The position numbers and the translations under genes are program-made. This document shows positions 33,141 to 42,070 of a stretch of 64,000 nucleotides of DNA, piece after piece. How positions within the stretch are numbered: position 1 is the first letter of the stretch; each line of letters begins with the position of its first letter. The stretch spans positions 1-64,000 of the forward strand of contig CAWIYC010000008.1 in NCBI GenBank assembly GCA_963840235.1, in the 5' to 3' direction. Below the pieces are notes generated by a model. That model saw nothing but the letters and a program-made list of their open reading frames with translations, was not told where the DNA came from and searched no databases. This DNA comes from JBBRHQ01 sp963840235 (GTDB taxonomy: Bacteria > Actinomycetota > Thermoleophilia > Solirubrobacterales > 70-9).

Positions 33141-34091
33141 CTAACTGTTCGCGATCCGCTCCAGCCGCCGGAGGATCCCGTTGACCCCGTTGACGGCAGG
33201 CTCGGCCAGCGGCTCCCCCCGGCGGACGAGCGCGACCAGGGCTGCGCCGGCGAGCAGGTCGGTGACATAGTGCTCCCCCAGATAGACGAGGGCGAAGCCG
33301 AGGCTGAGGGCGTAGGACCAGCCCAGCGCGCCCTCGCCGGAGCGCGCCTCGGTCAGCAGCAGGGCAGCCAACAGCGAGGTGGCGAAGTGGAGCGAGGGCA
33401 TGGCCGCCCAGGGGTTGCTGCCGAGGGCGCCGTACATCCCCTCCCAGGCGGGCCCCCAGGTCTCCTTGCCGACGTCGACCATGATCCGGCGCACCTCCTC
33501 GCCGTCGGTCTCGTCCTGCTCCGCCGCCCACCACGGGGGCGCGGTCGGGACGAGGATGTAGGCGGCGCAACCGAGATCGAAGACCGCCGCCATCTGGCGC
33601 GCGGCCCGGGGGAAGCGGTCGCGGTCGCGGGCCAGGATCAGGACCAGGGCGACGTAGGGCTCGAAGAACCAAAGCCAGTGCACCCAGGAGAGCGAGCGGT
33701 CCAGCCTCCCCACACCCCCGCGTGTAGCGAGGGCCTGCTGCAGGCGGGTGTTCGGCAGGCGGCCCCCGCCGAGGAGGCGGTCGATCCGGACCGGGTAGCG
33801 GATCCTCAGCCGCGCCCGCAGGCGCTCGGGATCGTCGTAGGGGATCTCGTGAACCACCGTGAACGCCCACATCTGCATCGCGAACAGGGCGACGTCACGC
33901 CCCTTCGAGCGCGGCCGCAGCACCGCCAGCGCCAGCGGCCCGGAGACACAGGCTGCGATCGTCACCGGAGCCGGGATCCGCAGGCGGCGGCGCAGGAGCG
34001 GAACCGCGACCGCGGCGGCGACGCAGGCGGCAGCGCCGGCGCGCACCGTCGCGCGCAGCGCCGGGGAGGGCCGGGATCGCGAGCGACGCAT
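33141..34091 (-). CDS. PAP2-like membrane phosphatase/phosphotransferase
   Basis: 316 residues from ATG 34091, with about six transmembrane helices. The PAP2 core is visible as MPSLHFATS (His after SL), YLGEHYVTDLLAG (H and D) and a preceding TAPPWWA loop, closest to the Aur1/inositolphosphotransferase-like group. It would remove or transfer a phosphate or phosphoinositol from a lipid at the outer membrane face. Divergent from the epimerase gene, with 28 bp between their starts. Confidence 0.78.
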   Translation of the reverse strand: MRRSRSRPSPALRATVRAGAAACVAAAVAVPLLRRRLRIPAPVTIAACVSGPLALAVLRPRSKGRDVALFAMQMWAFTVVHEIPYDDPERLRARLRIRYPVRIDRLLGGGRLPNTRLQQALATRGGVGRLDRSLSWVHWLWFFEPYVALVLILARDRDRFPRAARQMAAVFDLGCAAYILVPTAPPWWAAEQDETDGEEVRRIMVDVGKETWGPAWEGMYGALGSNPWAAMPSLHFATSLLAALLLTEARSGEGALGWSYALSLGFALVYLGEHYVTDLLAGAALVALVRRGEPLAEPAVNGVNGILRRLERIANS

Positions 34092-34119
34092 TGCGGCGGC
34101 GAGTATAGGCTCGGCGGGA

Positions 34120-35112
34120 ATGACCGGCGACGAAGCGATCGAGATCGGGGGCGGGCGCGTCGCCGTGACCGGAGCCGGGGGGTTCATCGGCGCGGCCGTC
34201 ACCCGCAAGCTGATCGAGGCCGGTGCCGAGGTGGTCGGGATCGACTCCGCCGCCGATTCCGCCGCCCGGATCGAGGCCGCCGGGGCCGAGGCGCGGATCG
34301 CCGACGTCACCGACGCCGAGGCGATGCGCGGCGCCCTCGAGGGGTCCGACCTCGTGGTCCACACGGCGGCGATCGTCAGCGACGCCGGCTCGATGGCCGA
34401 GCACATCCGGGTCAACGTCGGCGGCACCGCGACGGTCCTCGACGCCGCCGCCGGGGCGGGTGTGAGGCGCTCCGTCCACATCAGCTCGGTGGTCGTCTAC
34501 GGCTACGACGACCCATCGACCCAGGACGAGAGCGCGCACCTTCGCAACTGCGGCGTCCCCTACATCGACACAAAGAGCGCCTCGGACCGGCTGGCGCGGC
34601 ACCGGGGCGCCGTCGTCGTCCGCCCCGGAGACGTCTACGGGCCGGGCTCGATCCCGTGGGCGCTGCGGCCGCTGGAACTGGCGAAGGCGGGGCAGTTGGC
34701 GGTGCCGGGCAGCGGCGAGGGCCGGATGCTCCCCGTCTACATCGACGATCTCGCCGCCGCCGTCCTTCTCGCGCTCGAGCAGGGGAAGCCGGGCGAGGCC
34801 TACACCGCCTGGAACGACGCCGAGGAGGTCACATTCGAGGAGTTCTTCAACCGCTTCGCCGAGATCAGCGGCGGGCGCCGGGCCAGGCGTCTGCCGGCGA
34901 TGGCGATCCGGGCGGTGGGAACGGCGATGGAGGGCGTCGCCCGCATCAACGGCCAACCGCCGTCGATGACCCGCCACTCGGTCGTCCTCATCGATCGCCG
35001 CGGCAGCGTCTCGGCGGCGAAGCTGCGAGCGCTCGGCTGGGAGCCGAAGGTCTCCTTCGACGAGGGGATGCGGCGCACGGAGCAGTGGTTCCGCGAGGCG
35101 GGACTGATCTAG
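34120..35112 (+). CDS. NAD-dependent epimerase/dehydratase family protein
   Basis: 330 residues. Extended SDR: the Rossmann motif VTGAGGFIGAAV (16-27), D in ARIADVTDA, an SSVVVYGY motif, the catalytic pair in PYIDTKSASD (YxxxK), and VVVRPGDVYGPGS. Similar to sugar-nucleotide epimerases and 3-beta-hydroxysteroid dehydrogenase-type proteins. The substrate cannot be read from the sequence. It may act with the neighbouring lipid membrane genes. Confidence 0.85.
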   Translation: MTGDEAIEIGGGRVAVTGAGGFIGAAVTRKLIEAGAEVVGIDSAADSAARIEAAGAEARIADVTDAEAMRGALEGSDLVVHTAAIVSDAGSMAEHIRVNVGGTATVLDAAAGAGVRRSVHISSVVVYGYDDPSTQDESAHLRNCGVPYIDTKSASDRLARHRGAVVVRPGDVYGPGSIPWALRPLELAKAGQLAVPGSGEGRMLPVYIDDLAAAVLLALEQGKPGEAYTAWNDAEEVTFEEFFNRFAEISGGRRARRLPAMAIRAVGTAMEGVARINGQPPSMTRHSVVLIDRRGSVSAAKLRALGWEPKVSFDEGMRRTEQWFREAGLI

Positions 35113-35118
35113 TCGCGG

Positions 35119-36952
35119 CTATCTGAGCGCGCCGGCGACCTGACCCTGCTCGACGTCCACCGGCAGCGCGAACGGCTGCTCGAAGCCGCGCGGGTCGATC
35201 GGCCCCGGCATCAGCTCCTCCGCTGGCGGGATCTCGACCCCGATCACGTCCATCCGCCGCTTCAGCGCGGTGTAGGCGAAGCCGTAGATCTGCTCGGAGC
35301 TGTAGTCGTATGACATAAAGCTGGTCGCGTCGGTCCGCCGCGGCGGGCAGAAGACCCGGGCCGCCTCGGGCAGCAGACGGGTCAGGGTGGAGAGGATCAC
35401 CTCCCGCATCTCGGGGCGCTCGCGAACGACGTCGCGGAGAAAGCGGACGCCGAAGGCGATGTGGCGGTGCTCGTCCTGCTCGACCAGCGAGAACCCCTGC
35501 TGGAAGCCGGGATAGAGCGAGTGCCTGCCGAGATAGTCGAGGATGCTGCGCTGCCCGGTCATCGCCAGCACCCCCTCGGTGACCATGTGGTAGATGACGA
35601 TCCCCTCGACGAACAGGCCGAGGTCGTCGGGGCGCTTGAGCAGGCGCTGGGCGACGTCACGCAGGCTGTCGTCGAAGAGGAAGTGCCAGGCCCCGAGCAT
35701 GGTCGCCTCGGCCTCGGCCAGGCGCGATCGCATGTCGTCGGCCGAGAGAGCCATCACCTCGGCGCCCCAGCGGTCGAAGAAGACGGCGTGGCGGACCTCG
35801 TCCACCAGCTGGGTCGCGAGGAAGGCCTCGGCCTCGCCGCTGGGAGCGGCGAGCACGAAGGGCGCGAGGTCGGCGGCGACCCGCTCCTCCCCAACGTAGA
35901 AGCTCGACATCGACCAGGCCGTCTCGCGCTGGGCGTCGGTGGCCGCGGCCAGCCACTGCTCCTGATCCACCGAGAAGTCGAGCTCGTGGGCGCGCCAGTT
36001 GCGCTGCTCCCAGAGGGCATAGAGCTGCTCATACGACATCAGCGAGTCCCGGGCCGCCGGCTTCCCACCCCTCCGCCCGCGCTCCTGCGCCGGATCGGTG
36101 GCCTCTGCAGCGGAGCCGTTGACCGACGATCCCCAGCTGCCGGCTCGCCGCTGCTGGATCTCGCGCTGGCGTGCCTCGCGCTCGAGCTCTGGGCCGTCGA
36201 TTCCGGCGGCGCGGTCGGCCCAGCGCCCGAACAGGGTCGCCGGGTGAAGCGAGCCCTCGATCCGGGTCAACCCTTCCTGGGCGGCGACGGTAGATGGCAG
36301 CTCCCCGCTCAGTAGCAGCCTCCAAGTCTCCATCGACAACCGCACGGTGGTCCCGACCTCTGGGCCCGAGCCATTCGCCGCCGGCATCGGGCGCCGCGGT
36401 TCCACCTTCCGTCCCCTGCCTCGCGACCCTGACGTCGCCGTCGTCCACCTCGACGATCCAACGTCCCCCGCCTTCGCCGTAGAGCTCGAAGGCGATGGCG
36501 AAGCGGTGCCCGCGGGTCCACTCGGGCTCGAACGCATAGGCGAGCGAGCGGTAGAGCAGGTCGGGGTCGATCGGCAGGCCCAGCCGCACCAGCTCACCAG
36601 GACCGGCCTCGGAGTCCATCGCGCGCAGGGCAAGAGCCTTGCGCCGCTTTCCGCGCAGCCGCAGCCTGCGGCGAAGCATCAGCCCGAGCGGGCTCGATCC
36701 GGCGGCGAGCCTGGCGAGGCCGGCAGGATCGGTCTCGATCGAGAACTCACCGGCGCCGTTGGCGCCGTTGGCAGGCTCGACCCGGGCGGCACCGCCGTTG
36801 CCGCTGCCGGTCACCTGCCAGGCGCCGACACCGTCGACGTCGAGTCGCCAGCTGAGATCGGCCGGCAGGGGCGCGGCAGCCACCGGAAGCGACTGCACGA
36901 TCAGCCTCGCCGCCAGCTCGGGTTCGGATTCCGACATCCGCCGCAGCGCCAC
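35119..36952 (-). CDS. SCP2-like domain fused to R2lox-like di-iron oxygenase (frame break)
   Basis: Starting from the ATG at 36952, the first about 190 residues read as a sterol-carrier/lipid-binding-type domain (SWRLDVDGVGAWQVTGSGN, RFAIAFELYGEGGGRWIVEV). Near 36370 the frame shifts and the domain continues (TTVRLSMETWRLLLSGELPS, EGSLHPATLFGRW). After an Arg/Glu linker comes a ferritin-like di-iron domain: FYVGEERVAADL (E), QLVDEVRHAVFF (E, H), VTEGVLAMTG (E) and EQDEHRHIAFG (E, H), complete for two irons. This resembles R2-like ligand-binding oxidases. The product is probably one fused protein interrupted by a single-base indel. Confidence 0.75.
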
Positions 36953-37141
36953 CGGCCATCGTGCCGCCGTTCGACCCCAACTGCTGCCCGGTCTCGACCC
37001 GCGTCGCCATCTCTCTCCTCCTCGCTCTTGGCCGGCCGGCCAATTCTCCCATGCCCGGCAGTCGCTCGCTCCGGGCCGCCGCGAGCGTCGGGACTATCCG
37101 ATTAGAATGGCCGCGCCTTGGCGCCGCCGCGGAAACGCCCC

Positions 37142-38296
37142 ATGAGCCGGAGTCTCGTCCTCGCAACCGGGGCCGCGCTGACGGCGCTCGCCTTCGCCGC
37201 CGCGCCGGCAGGCGCCAGCGTGATCTCGCCCAAGCCCGCGCATTCGCCGGGGGCGGAGGAGGCGACGACGCTCTACTGGATCGGGCTGATCGTCGCGGTG
37301 ATCGTCATCGTCGCCGTCAATGCTGCCCTGATCTACGCGATCCGGCGTTTCCGCTCTGAGCGTGGCGCCGAACCCCGCCAGGTGCGCAGCGGCGCCGGCA
37401 TCCAGCGGCGTGTCGGCGTCGGCCTCACCGCCCTGGCGTTGCTGCTGTTCATCGTCGGAATCGTCTTCACCGAGAAGGCGCGCGAGGTCCCATCGACGGG
37501 TCCCGACGGCCTCGAGCTCGCCCGCAGCGGCTCCAACCCGACCGGCGCCGACCCGCTGATCATCACCGCCACCGGACAGCAATGGCTGTGGCGCTACGAC
37601 TACCCCAACAACGCCTTCTCCTACTACCGGTTGGTCGTCCCAGAGGACACCAGCGTCCGGCTGCGAGTCCTCTCCACCGACGTCGTCCACAGCTGGTACG
37701 TGCCCGAGCTCGGGGGCAAGGTGGACGCGGTCCCCGGCAAGCTGCACACGACCTACTTCCGCGCCGATCAGGTCGGGACCTACTCCGGCGCCTCGGCCCA
37801 GCTCTCGGGCCAGGGCTACGCGGCGATGCGGACCGAGGTCGACGTGGTCTCCCCGGCGCAGTACGAGGCGTTTATCGCGCTGCAGCGTAAGCAGATCCAG
37901 GCGGCGCAGGACATTGTCACCAGGCAGGCCGCCCACCCGCCGGGCTCGGCCCCGAAGCAGTCGGCAACAACGGCCCAGGCCGAACCCAAGCCGACCAACG
38001 AGCCCGCGCCCGCTTCGACCGCAGGCGCCCAGGTCTTCGCCAGCACCGGTTGCGGCGGCTGCCACATCCTCGCCGCTGCCGGCTCCACCGGGGTGGTCGG
38101 ACCCAACCTCGACGACTCGCTCGCACCAGACGACCACGCCGCCGACATCGAGGAGATGATCACCGACCCGAACGCCGAGGTCCTCCCCGGGTACCCGCCC
38201 AACGTCATGCCTCAGGACTACGGCAAGACCCTGACCAAGACCCAGCTCAGCGATCTGGTCTCCTACCTGATCGACACCACCCCCGCCACCCCATGA
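37142..38296 (+). CDS. CuA-less subunit II with cytochrome c tail
   Basis: 384 residues from ATG 37142. An N-terminal membrane region (helices at about 7-26, 45-66 and 91-108) is followed by a cupredoxin domain with WLWRYDYP and VVHSWYVPEL (H183). The copper loop, CxExCxxxHxxM in CuA proteins, reads S218-A-Q-L-S222-GQG-Y226-AA-M229: both Cys, the Glu and the second His are lost. A Pro/Ala linker leads to a C-terminal cytochrome c with haem motif CGGCH (304-308) and ligand M356 in NVMPQDYG. This layout is caa3-like, but without CuA. It shares an ATGA overlap with the subunit I gene that follows. Confidence 0.9.
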   Translation: MSRSLVLATGAALTALAFAAAPAGASVISPKPAHSPGAEEATTLYWIGLIVAVIVIVAVNAALIYAIRRFRSERGAEPRQVRSGAGIQRRVGVGLTALALLLFIVGIVFTEKAREVPSTGPDGLELARSGSNPTGADPLIITATGQQWLWRYDYPNNAFSYYRLVVPEDTSVRLRVLSTDVVHSWYVPELGGKVDAVPGKLHTTYFRADQVGTYSGASAQLSGQGYAAMRTEVDVVSPAQYEAFIALQRKQIQAAQDIVTRQAAHPPGSAPKQSATTAQAEPKPTNEPAPASTAGAQVFASTGCGGCHILAAAGSTGVVGPNLDDSLAPDDHAADIEEMITDPNAEVLPGYPPNVMPQDYGKTLTKTQLSDLVSYLIDTTPATP

Positions 38297-39993
38297 CCCC
38301 ACCCCCGGCAACCACCGTCGCCCCCGCCCGCCCCGAGCTGGTCGGTGAGGGCTTCCCCGCTACCCGCCCGCGCTGGAGCGAGCTCACAACCAGCGCCGAG
38401 CACAAGGACGTCGCGCGGATCCTGGTCACCGCCGCGCTCGGCTTCCTCGTGGTCGCCATGACCGAGTTCCTGCTGATGCGACTGCAGCTGGCCATCCCCG
38501 AGAACACCTTCCTCAGCCCGGTCACCTTCAACCGCATGCTCTCGCTCTACGGGGTGACCGCGATCTTCCTCTTCGCCCTCCCCCTCTGCCTCGGCCTCTT
38601 CTATTACGTGCTCCCGCTCCAGATCGGGGCCAGGGGGACGGCGCTGCCCCGCCTCGGCCAGTGCGGGCTCTGGCTCTTCATCCTCGGCGGGGTCGTGATC
38701 TACGCGGGATACCTGTTCACGCCTTCGGAGGCCGGCGTCAACCCGCTGCCGCCGCTATCCGAGGTCGCCTTCCTCCCCAACAACGGCGTCGACGCGTGGC
38801 TCACGGGCACCGGCCTTGCCACCCTCGGCTTCGTCCTGCTGGCGATCAACCTGGTGACCACGGCGCGCAACCTGCGGGCCCCCGGGATGGCCTGGAGGCG
38901 GATGCCGATCTTCTCCTGGGCCGGCGCGATCTGCTCCTGGCTGATGCTGGTGATCGGCCCGATCATGCTGGGCGCGATCACGATGCTGATGATCGACCGC
39001 AACTTCGGAGGGGTCTTCTTCACCGACGGCAGCGGCGGCGCGCCCCTGCTCTGGCAGCACCTGAGCTGGATCTTCTTCAGCGGCGTCTACATGCTGATCC
39101 TGATCACGGCCCTGGGGGCGATGGCGGAGATCGTCCCGGCCTTCGCCCGCAAGCCGCTGTTCAACCGCAGCGCCGTGATCGCCTCGCTGATCGCGATCGC
39201 CGTCCTCGGCACCCTCGCCTGGATGCAGAACATGCTGACGGCGCCGATCGGGGTCGGCTGGATGTACTTCGCGATGCTGATGTCGCTGGCGTTGATCGTC
39301 CCCTTCGGCCTCGTCATCTTCAACCTGATCGCCACCGCCATCGGCGGCGCCCTGCGGATCCGCGGGCCGCTGCGGTTCGCGCTCGGGGCGATCTCGATCG
39401 CCTCGATCGGCCTGGCCTCGGAGATCCTGCACTCGATGGTCGCCGTCGCCTGGCAGCTCAAGAACACCACCGACGCCACCGCGGCCACCCACTACGCGCT
39501 GATCGGCGGAGCGGTCTTCGGCGGCTTCGCCGCACTTCACTACTGGTTCCCGAAGATGACCGGGCGGACGATGGGCGAGAGCCTCTCGCGGATGTCGTTC
39601 TGGACGATGTTCGTCGGCGTCAACGTGACCTTCTTCCCGCTCTTCTCGGCCGGGCTCGAGGGCCAGGTCGTCGACGGCTACAAGTTCTTCGACTCCACCG
39701 GCGTCACCCCCCAGAACCTGATCGCCAGCATCGGCGCCTTCATCCTCGCCACAGGCATCATCCTCACCCTCGTCAACGCGCTCACCAGCCTTCGCGGCGG
39801 CCCCCCCGCCGGACACGACCCCTGGGGCGGGGAGACGCTCGAGTGGTTCGCGCTCTCGCCCCCTCCGGCCCACAATTTCGACGTCCTCCCCGACGTCCGC
39901 AGCGACCAGCCGCTTCGTGACATTCGCGACGCGATCGCCCGTCGCGACGGCGCCCCCTCCGCGACTGCCGGCGAGCCACAATCAGTAGCCTGA
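38293..39993 (+). CDS. Ligand-stripped haem-copper oxidase subunit I homologue
   Basis: 566 residues, with twelve expected transmembrane helices and the COX1 scaffold (PLQIGARGTALPRL, EIVPAFARKPLF, LHYWFPKMTGR). Aligned by eye with CoxA at 47014-48918, the metal ligands are gone: TM2 haem-a His is Y86 (MLSLYGV), the CuB His of HPEVY is S263 with a one-residue deletion (FFSGVY), the CuB HH pair is Q312-N313 (WMQNM), the K-channel Lys is V341, and the haem-a3 His is A398. Only the second haem-a His (H400) remains. It cannot reduce oxygen by the usual mechanism. It overlaps the start of no other gene and is followed by ctaB. Confidence 0.9.
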   Translation: MTPPPATTVAPARPELVGEGFPATRPRWSELTTSAEHKDVARILVTAALGFLVVAMTEFLLMRLQLAIPENTFLSPVTFNRMLSLYGVTAIFLFALPLCLGLFYYVLPLQIGARGTALPRLGQCGLWLFILGGVVIYAGYLFTPSEAGVNPLPPLSEVAFLPNNGVDAWLTGTGLATLGFVLLAINLVTTARNLRAPGMAWRRMPIFSWAGAICSWLMLVIGPIMLGAITMLMIDRNFGGVFFTDGSGGAPLLWQHLSWIFFSGVYMLILITALGAMAEIVPAFARKPLFNRSAVIASLIAIAVLGTLAWMQNMLTAPIGVGWMYFAMLMSLALIVPFGLVIFNLIATAIGGALRIRGPLRFALGAISIASIGLASEILHSMVAVAWQLKNTTDATAATHYALIGGAVFGGFAALHYWFPKMTGRTMGESLSRMSFWTMFVGVNVTFFPLFSAGLEGQVVDGYKFFDSTGVTPQNLIASIGAFILATGIILTLVNALTSLRGGPPAGHDPWGGETLEWFALSPPPAHNFDVLPDVRSDQPLRDIRDAIARRDGAPSATAGEPQSVA

Positions 39994-40082
39994 GCGGCAT
40001 CGAGCGGGCGGTCCCGCCGCCCACGGCAGCCGAGGCCGACTTTGAGCGCCCCCCGGCCCGCCGGAACCAGTAGCGCACGACA

Positions 40083-41054
40083 GTGGAAGCCGAAACCAGA
40101 GCCTTCGAGACGCGCCCCCTTGAAGCGGGGATGGGCACAGCGGGCGCCCGCACCCGCCCCCGCAGCGCCACTCCCAGGGTCGACGGCTCGCTGGCCCTTG
40201 CGGTGTTGCGCGACTACATCACCCTGACCAAGCCGCGAATCATCTCGCTGCTGCTGCTGACGACGGTGGCGACCATGTTCGTCGCCGATCCCTCCGGCCC
40301 GCCGCTCTCGACCATCCTCTGGACGATGCTCGGCGGCTATCTCGCCGCCGGCGGCGCCGGTGCGATCAACCACTACATCGACCGCGAGCGCGACGCCCGC
40401 ATGGCCCGCACCCGCTCGCGCCCGCTTGTCAGCGGCAGGATCGAGCCGGTCCACGGCCTCATCTTCGGGATCGCGCTGGGCGCGATCGCGTTCGTCCAGC
40501 TCTGGCTCACCGTCAACCCGGCGGCGGCGGCGCTGGCGATGGCGGGGCTGCTCGGCTATGTCTTCGTCTACACGCTCTGGCTGAAGCCGCTGACCCCTCA
40601 GAACATCGTCATCGGCGGCGCCGCCGGGGCGGTCCCGCCCCTGGTCGGCTGGGCTGCTGCAACCGGCGGACTCACCGTCGAGGCCTTCTGGCCGTTCGCG
40701 ATCGTCTTCCTCTGGACCCCGCCGCACTTCTGGGCGCTGTCGCTGCTGATCAAGGACGACTACGCCCGCACCGGGGTACCGATGCTCCCCGTCGTTCGCG
40801 GAGAGGCCGAGACCAGGCGCCAGATCGTGATCTACTCGCTGGTCCTGGTGGCGGTGACGATCGTGCCCGCGCTCACCGGCCTCTTCGGCCCGATCTACCT
40901 CGTCTCCGCAGTCCTTCTCGGCGGCGGCTTCTTCGCCCTGGCGCTGGGGCTTCGGTCACAGCGGAGCCGTGAAGCCGCGCTGCGCCTCTACCTTTCCTCG
41001 CTCGCCTACCTGGCGCTGCTGTTCGTCGCCATGGCCGTGGACAGAGTCCTCTGA
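40083..41054 (+). CDS. ctaB: Protohaem IX farnesyltransferase (haem O synthase)
   Basis: 323 residues (GTG 40083 or ATG 40131). UbiA-type prenyltransferase fold with eight or nine helices. Motifs NHYIDRERDARMARTRSRPL (NxxxDxxxD) and IKDDYARTGVPMLPV (DxxR/second Asp region) bind the farnesyl pyrophosphate magnesium. It converts haem B to haem O, the precursor of haem A made by CtaA (42808-43785). Found between the CuA-less oxidase-like pair and a set of small oxidase-associated genes. Confidence 0.92.
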   Translation: MEAETRAFETRPLEAGMGTAGARTRPRSATPRVDGSLALAVLRDYITLTKPRIISLLLLTTVATMFVADPSGPPLSTILWTMLGGYLAAGGAGAINHYIDRERDARMARTRSRPLVSGRIEPVHGLIFGIALGAIAFVQLWLTVNPAAAALAMAGLLGYVFVYTLWLKPLTPQNIVIGGAAGAVPPLVGWAAATGGLTVEAFWPFAIVFLWTPPHFWALSLLIKDDYARTGVPMLPVVRGEAETRRQIVIYSLVLVAVTIVPALTGLFGPIYLVSAVLLGGGFFALALGLRSQRSREAALRLYLSSLAYLALLFVAMAVDRVL

Positions 41055-41108
41055 GTCAATCGCTACCGCAAGCGCTGATCGCCCTCCGGCCCTGATAGAA
41101 ATCCTTCC

Positions 41109-41222
41109 GTGGATCGCGAATCGGCAAAGCGGAGCATCGGCGGCGGCCTCCTCATCGGGGCCTTCGCGGCGGCGATGTTCGCGCTCGCCTTCGTCGCCGC
41201 CATGCTCTATGTCGCGCCCTAG
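41109..41222 (+). CDS. Candidate 37-residue single-pass membrane protein
   Basis: GTG start, a short polar N-terminus (DRESAKRSIGGG) and one hydrophobic helix (LLIGAFAAAMFALAFVAAML) ending at the stop. It resembles the tiny extra subunits of terminal oxidases and lies between ctaB and a two-helix subunit-IV-like gene. No ribosome-binding site is obvious. The assignment rests on hydrophobicity and position only. Confidence 0.4.
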   Translation: MDRESAKRSIGGGLLIGAFAAAMFALAFVAAMLYVAP

Positions 41223-41234
41223 CCCCCCAGCCCG

Positions 41235-41528
41235 ATGACCGAGCCCGAGAACATCCCCGCCCCGACCGAGTCGATCTTCGAACCGAAGCCCTCCTGGGCA
41301 CCGGCGTTCCTCGCCCTGGGCGTGGCGGTGATGGTCTCTGGCATCTTCGCCGAGGGCTTCCTCGTGCGCGGCTGGATCTACTCGATCTTCGGCGCGGTCT
41401 TCTTCGTCATCGCCCTGTGGGTGATCATCCGCGGCTCGATCCGCGACTTCTTCCGCCTTCCCCGCAGGCAGCGTGTGCGTGGCGCCGCGCTGCCGGCGGC
41501 GTCGCTGCGCTCGGCGAAGCGCGGCTGA
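41235..41528 (+). CDS. Oxidase subunit IV-like membrane protein
   Basis: 97 residues with two transmembrane helices (WAPAFLALGVAVMVSGIFAE and GWIYSIFGAVFFVIALWVII) and a basic C-terminal tail. The size, topology and PSWAPA lead-in are those of the small actinobacterial cytochrome oxidase subunit IV family. It closes the plus-strand run of oxidase-like genes that starts at 37142. The assignment is by topology and context. Confidence 0.6.
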   Translation: MTEPENIPAPTESIFEPKPSWAPAFLALGVAVMVSGIFAEGFLVRGWIYSIFGAVFFVIALWVIIRGSIRDFFRLPRRQRVRGAALPAASLRSAKRG

Positions 41529-41537
41529 CTCAGCCCC

Positions 41538-41940
41538 TCAGTCGGGTGTCATGCCTGAAGTGGCGCCTTCAGACGTCCACACCCGGACGATGTCGCGCAT
41601 CGAGAGCACCCCGACCAGCTCGGCGCCGTCGTAGACCACCAGGTGGCGGATGCCGCGGCGCGACATCTCCGCCGCCGCGCGCTCGAGGCTCCAGTCCGGC
41701 GCAGGCGGCGATGACGCTGTCGCTCATGTGGTCGCGGACGATCTCGGTGTCAGGGTCCTCGCCGGCCCCGAGCGAGAGCAGGATGTCGCGCTCGGTGATG
41801 ATCCGCGGGGCGGGAGAGTCGTCGTCCATGACCAGCGCTGCGCCGGTCCCCCGCTCGGTCATCCGGGTCGCCGCGTCCCGCAACGTGTGCGAGGTGCCGA
41901 CCGAGAGAACCACCTCCGACATCCCCTCCCTCACCTGCAT
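41538..41940 (-). CDS. CBS-domain protein (frame break)
   Basis: From ATG 41940 the first CBS motif reads LRDAATRMTERGTGAALVMD, then RIITERDILLSLGAGEDPDT. At about 41700 the frame breaks, and the second CBS motif continues as DWSLERAAAEMSRRGIRHLV, VVYDGAELVGVLSMRDIVRV up to TGA 41538. Repaired, it is a normal two-CBS protein of about 133 residues, a class that binds adenine nucleotides. A one-base indel is the simplest cause. Confidence 0.8.
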
Positions 41941-42070
41941 CCGGCGCCCTCCAATGAGATGTTGATGGCTTTCGTGGCGATTGCCGCAAGCTTATCCCAC
42001 CTGCGACGGTGTTGAAGCGACTTCGACGGCTACCCCGACATATAGAATCGCTCGCGCACCGCGCACCCCG

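Noticed and set aside
38293..39993. Subunit I homologue as a quinol oxidase or nitric oxide reductase
   Set aside because: Those enzymes keep the low-spin haem and active-site histidines; here they are mostly absent.
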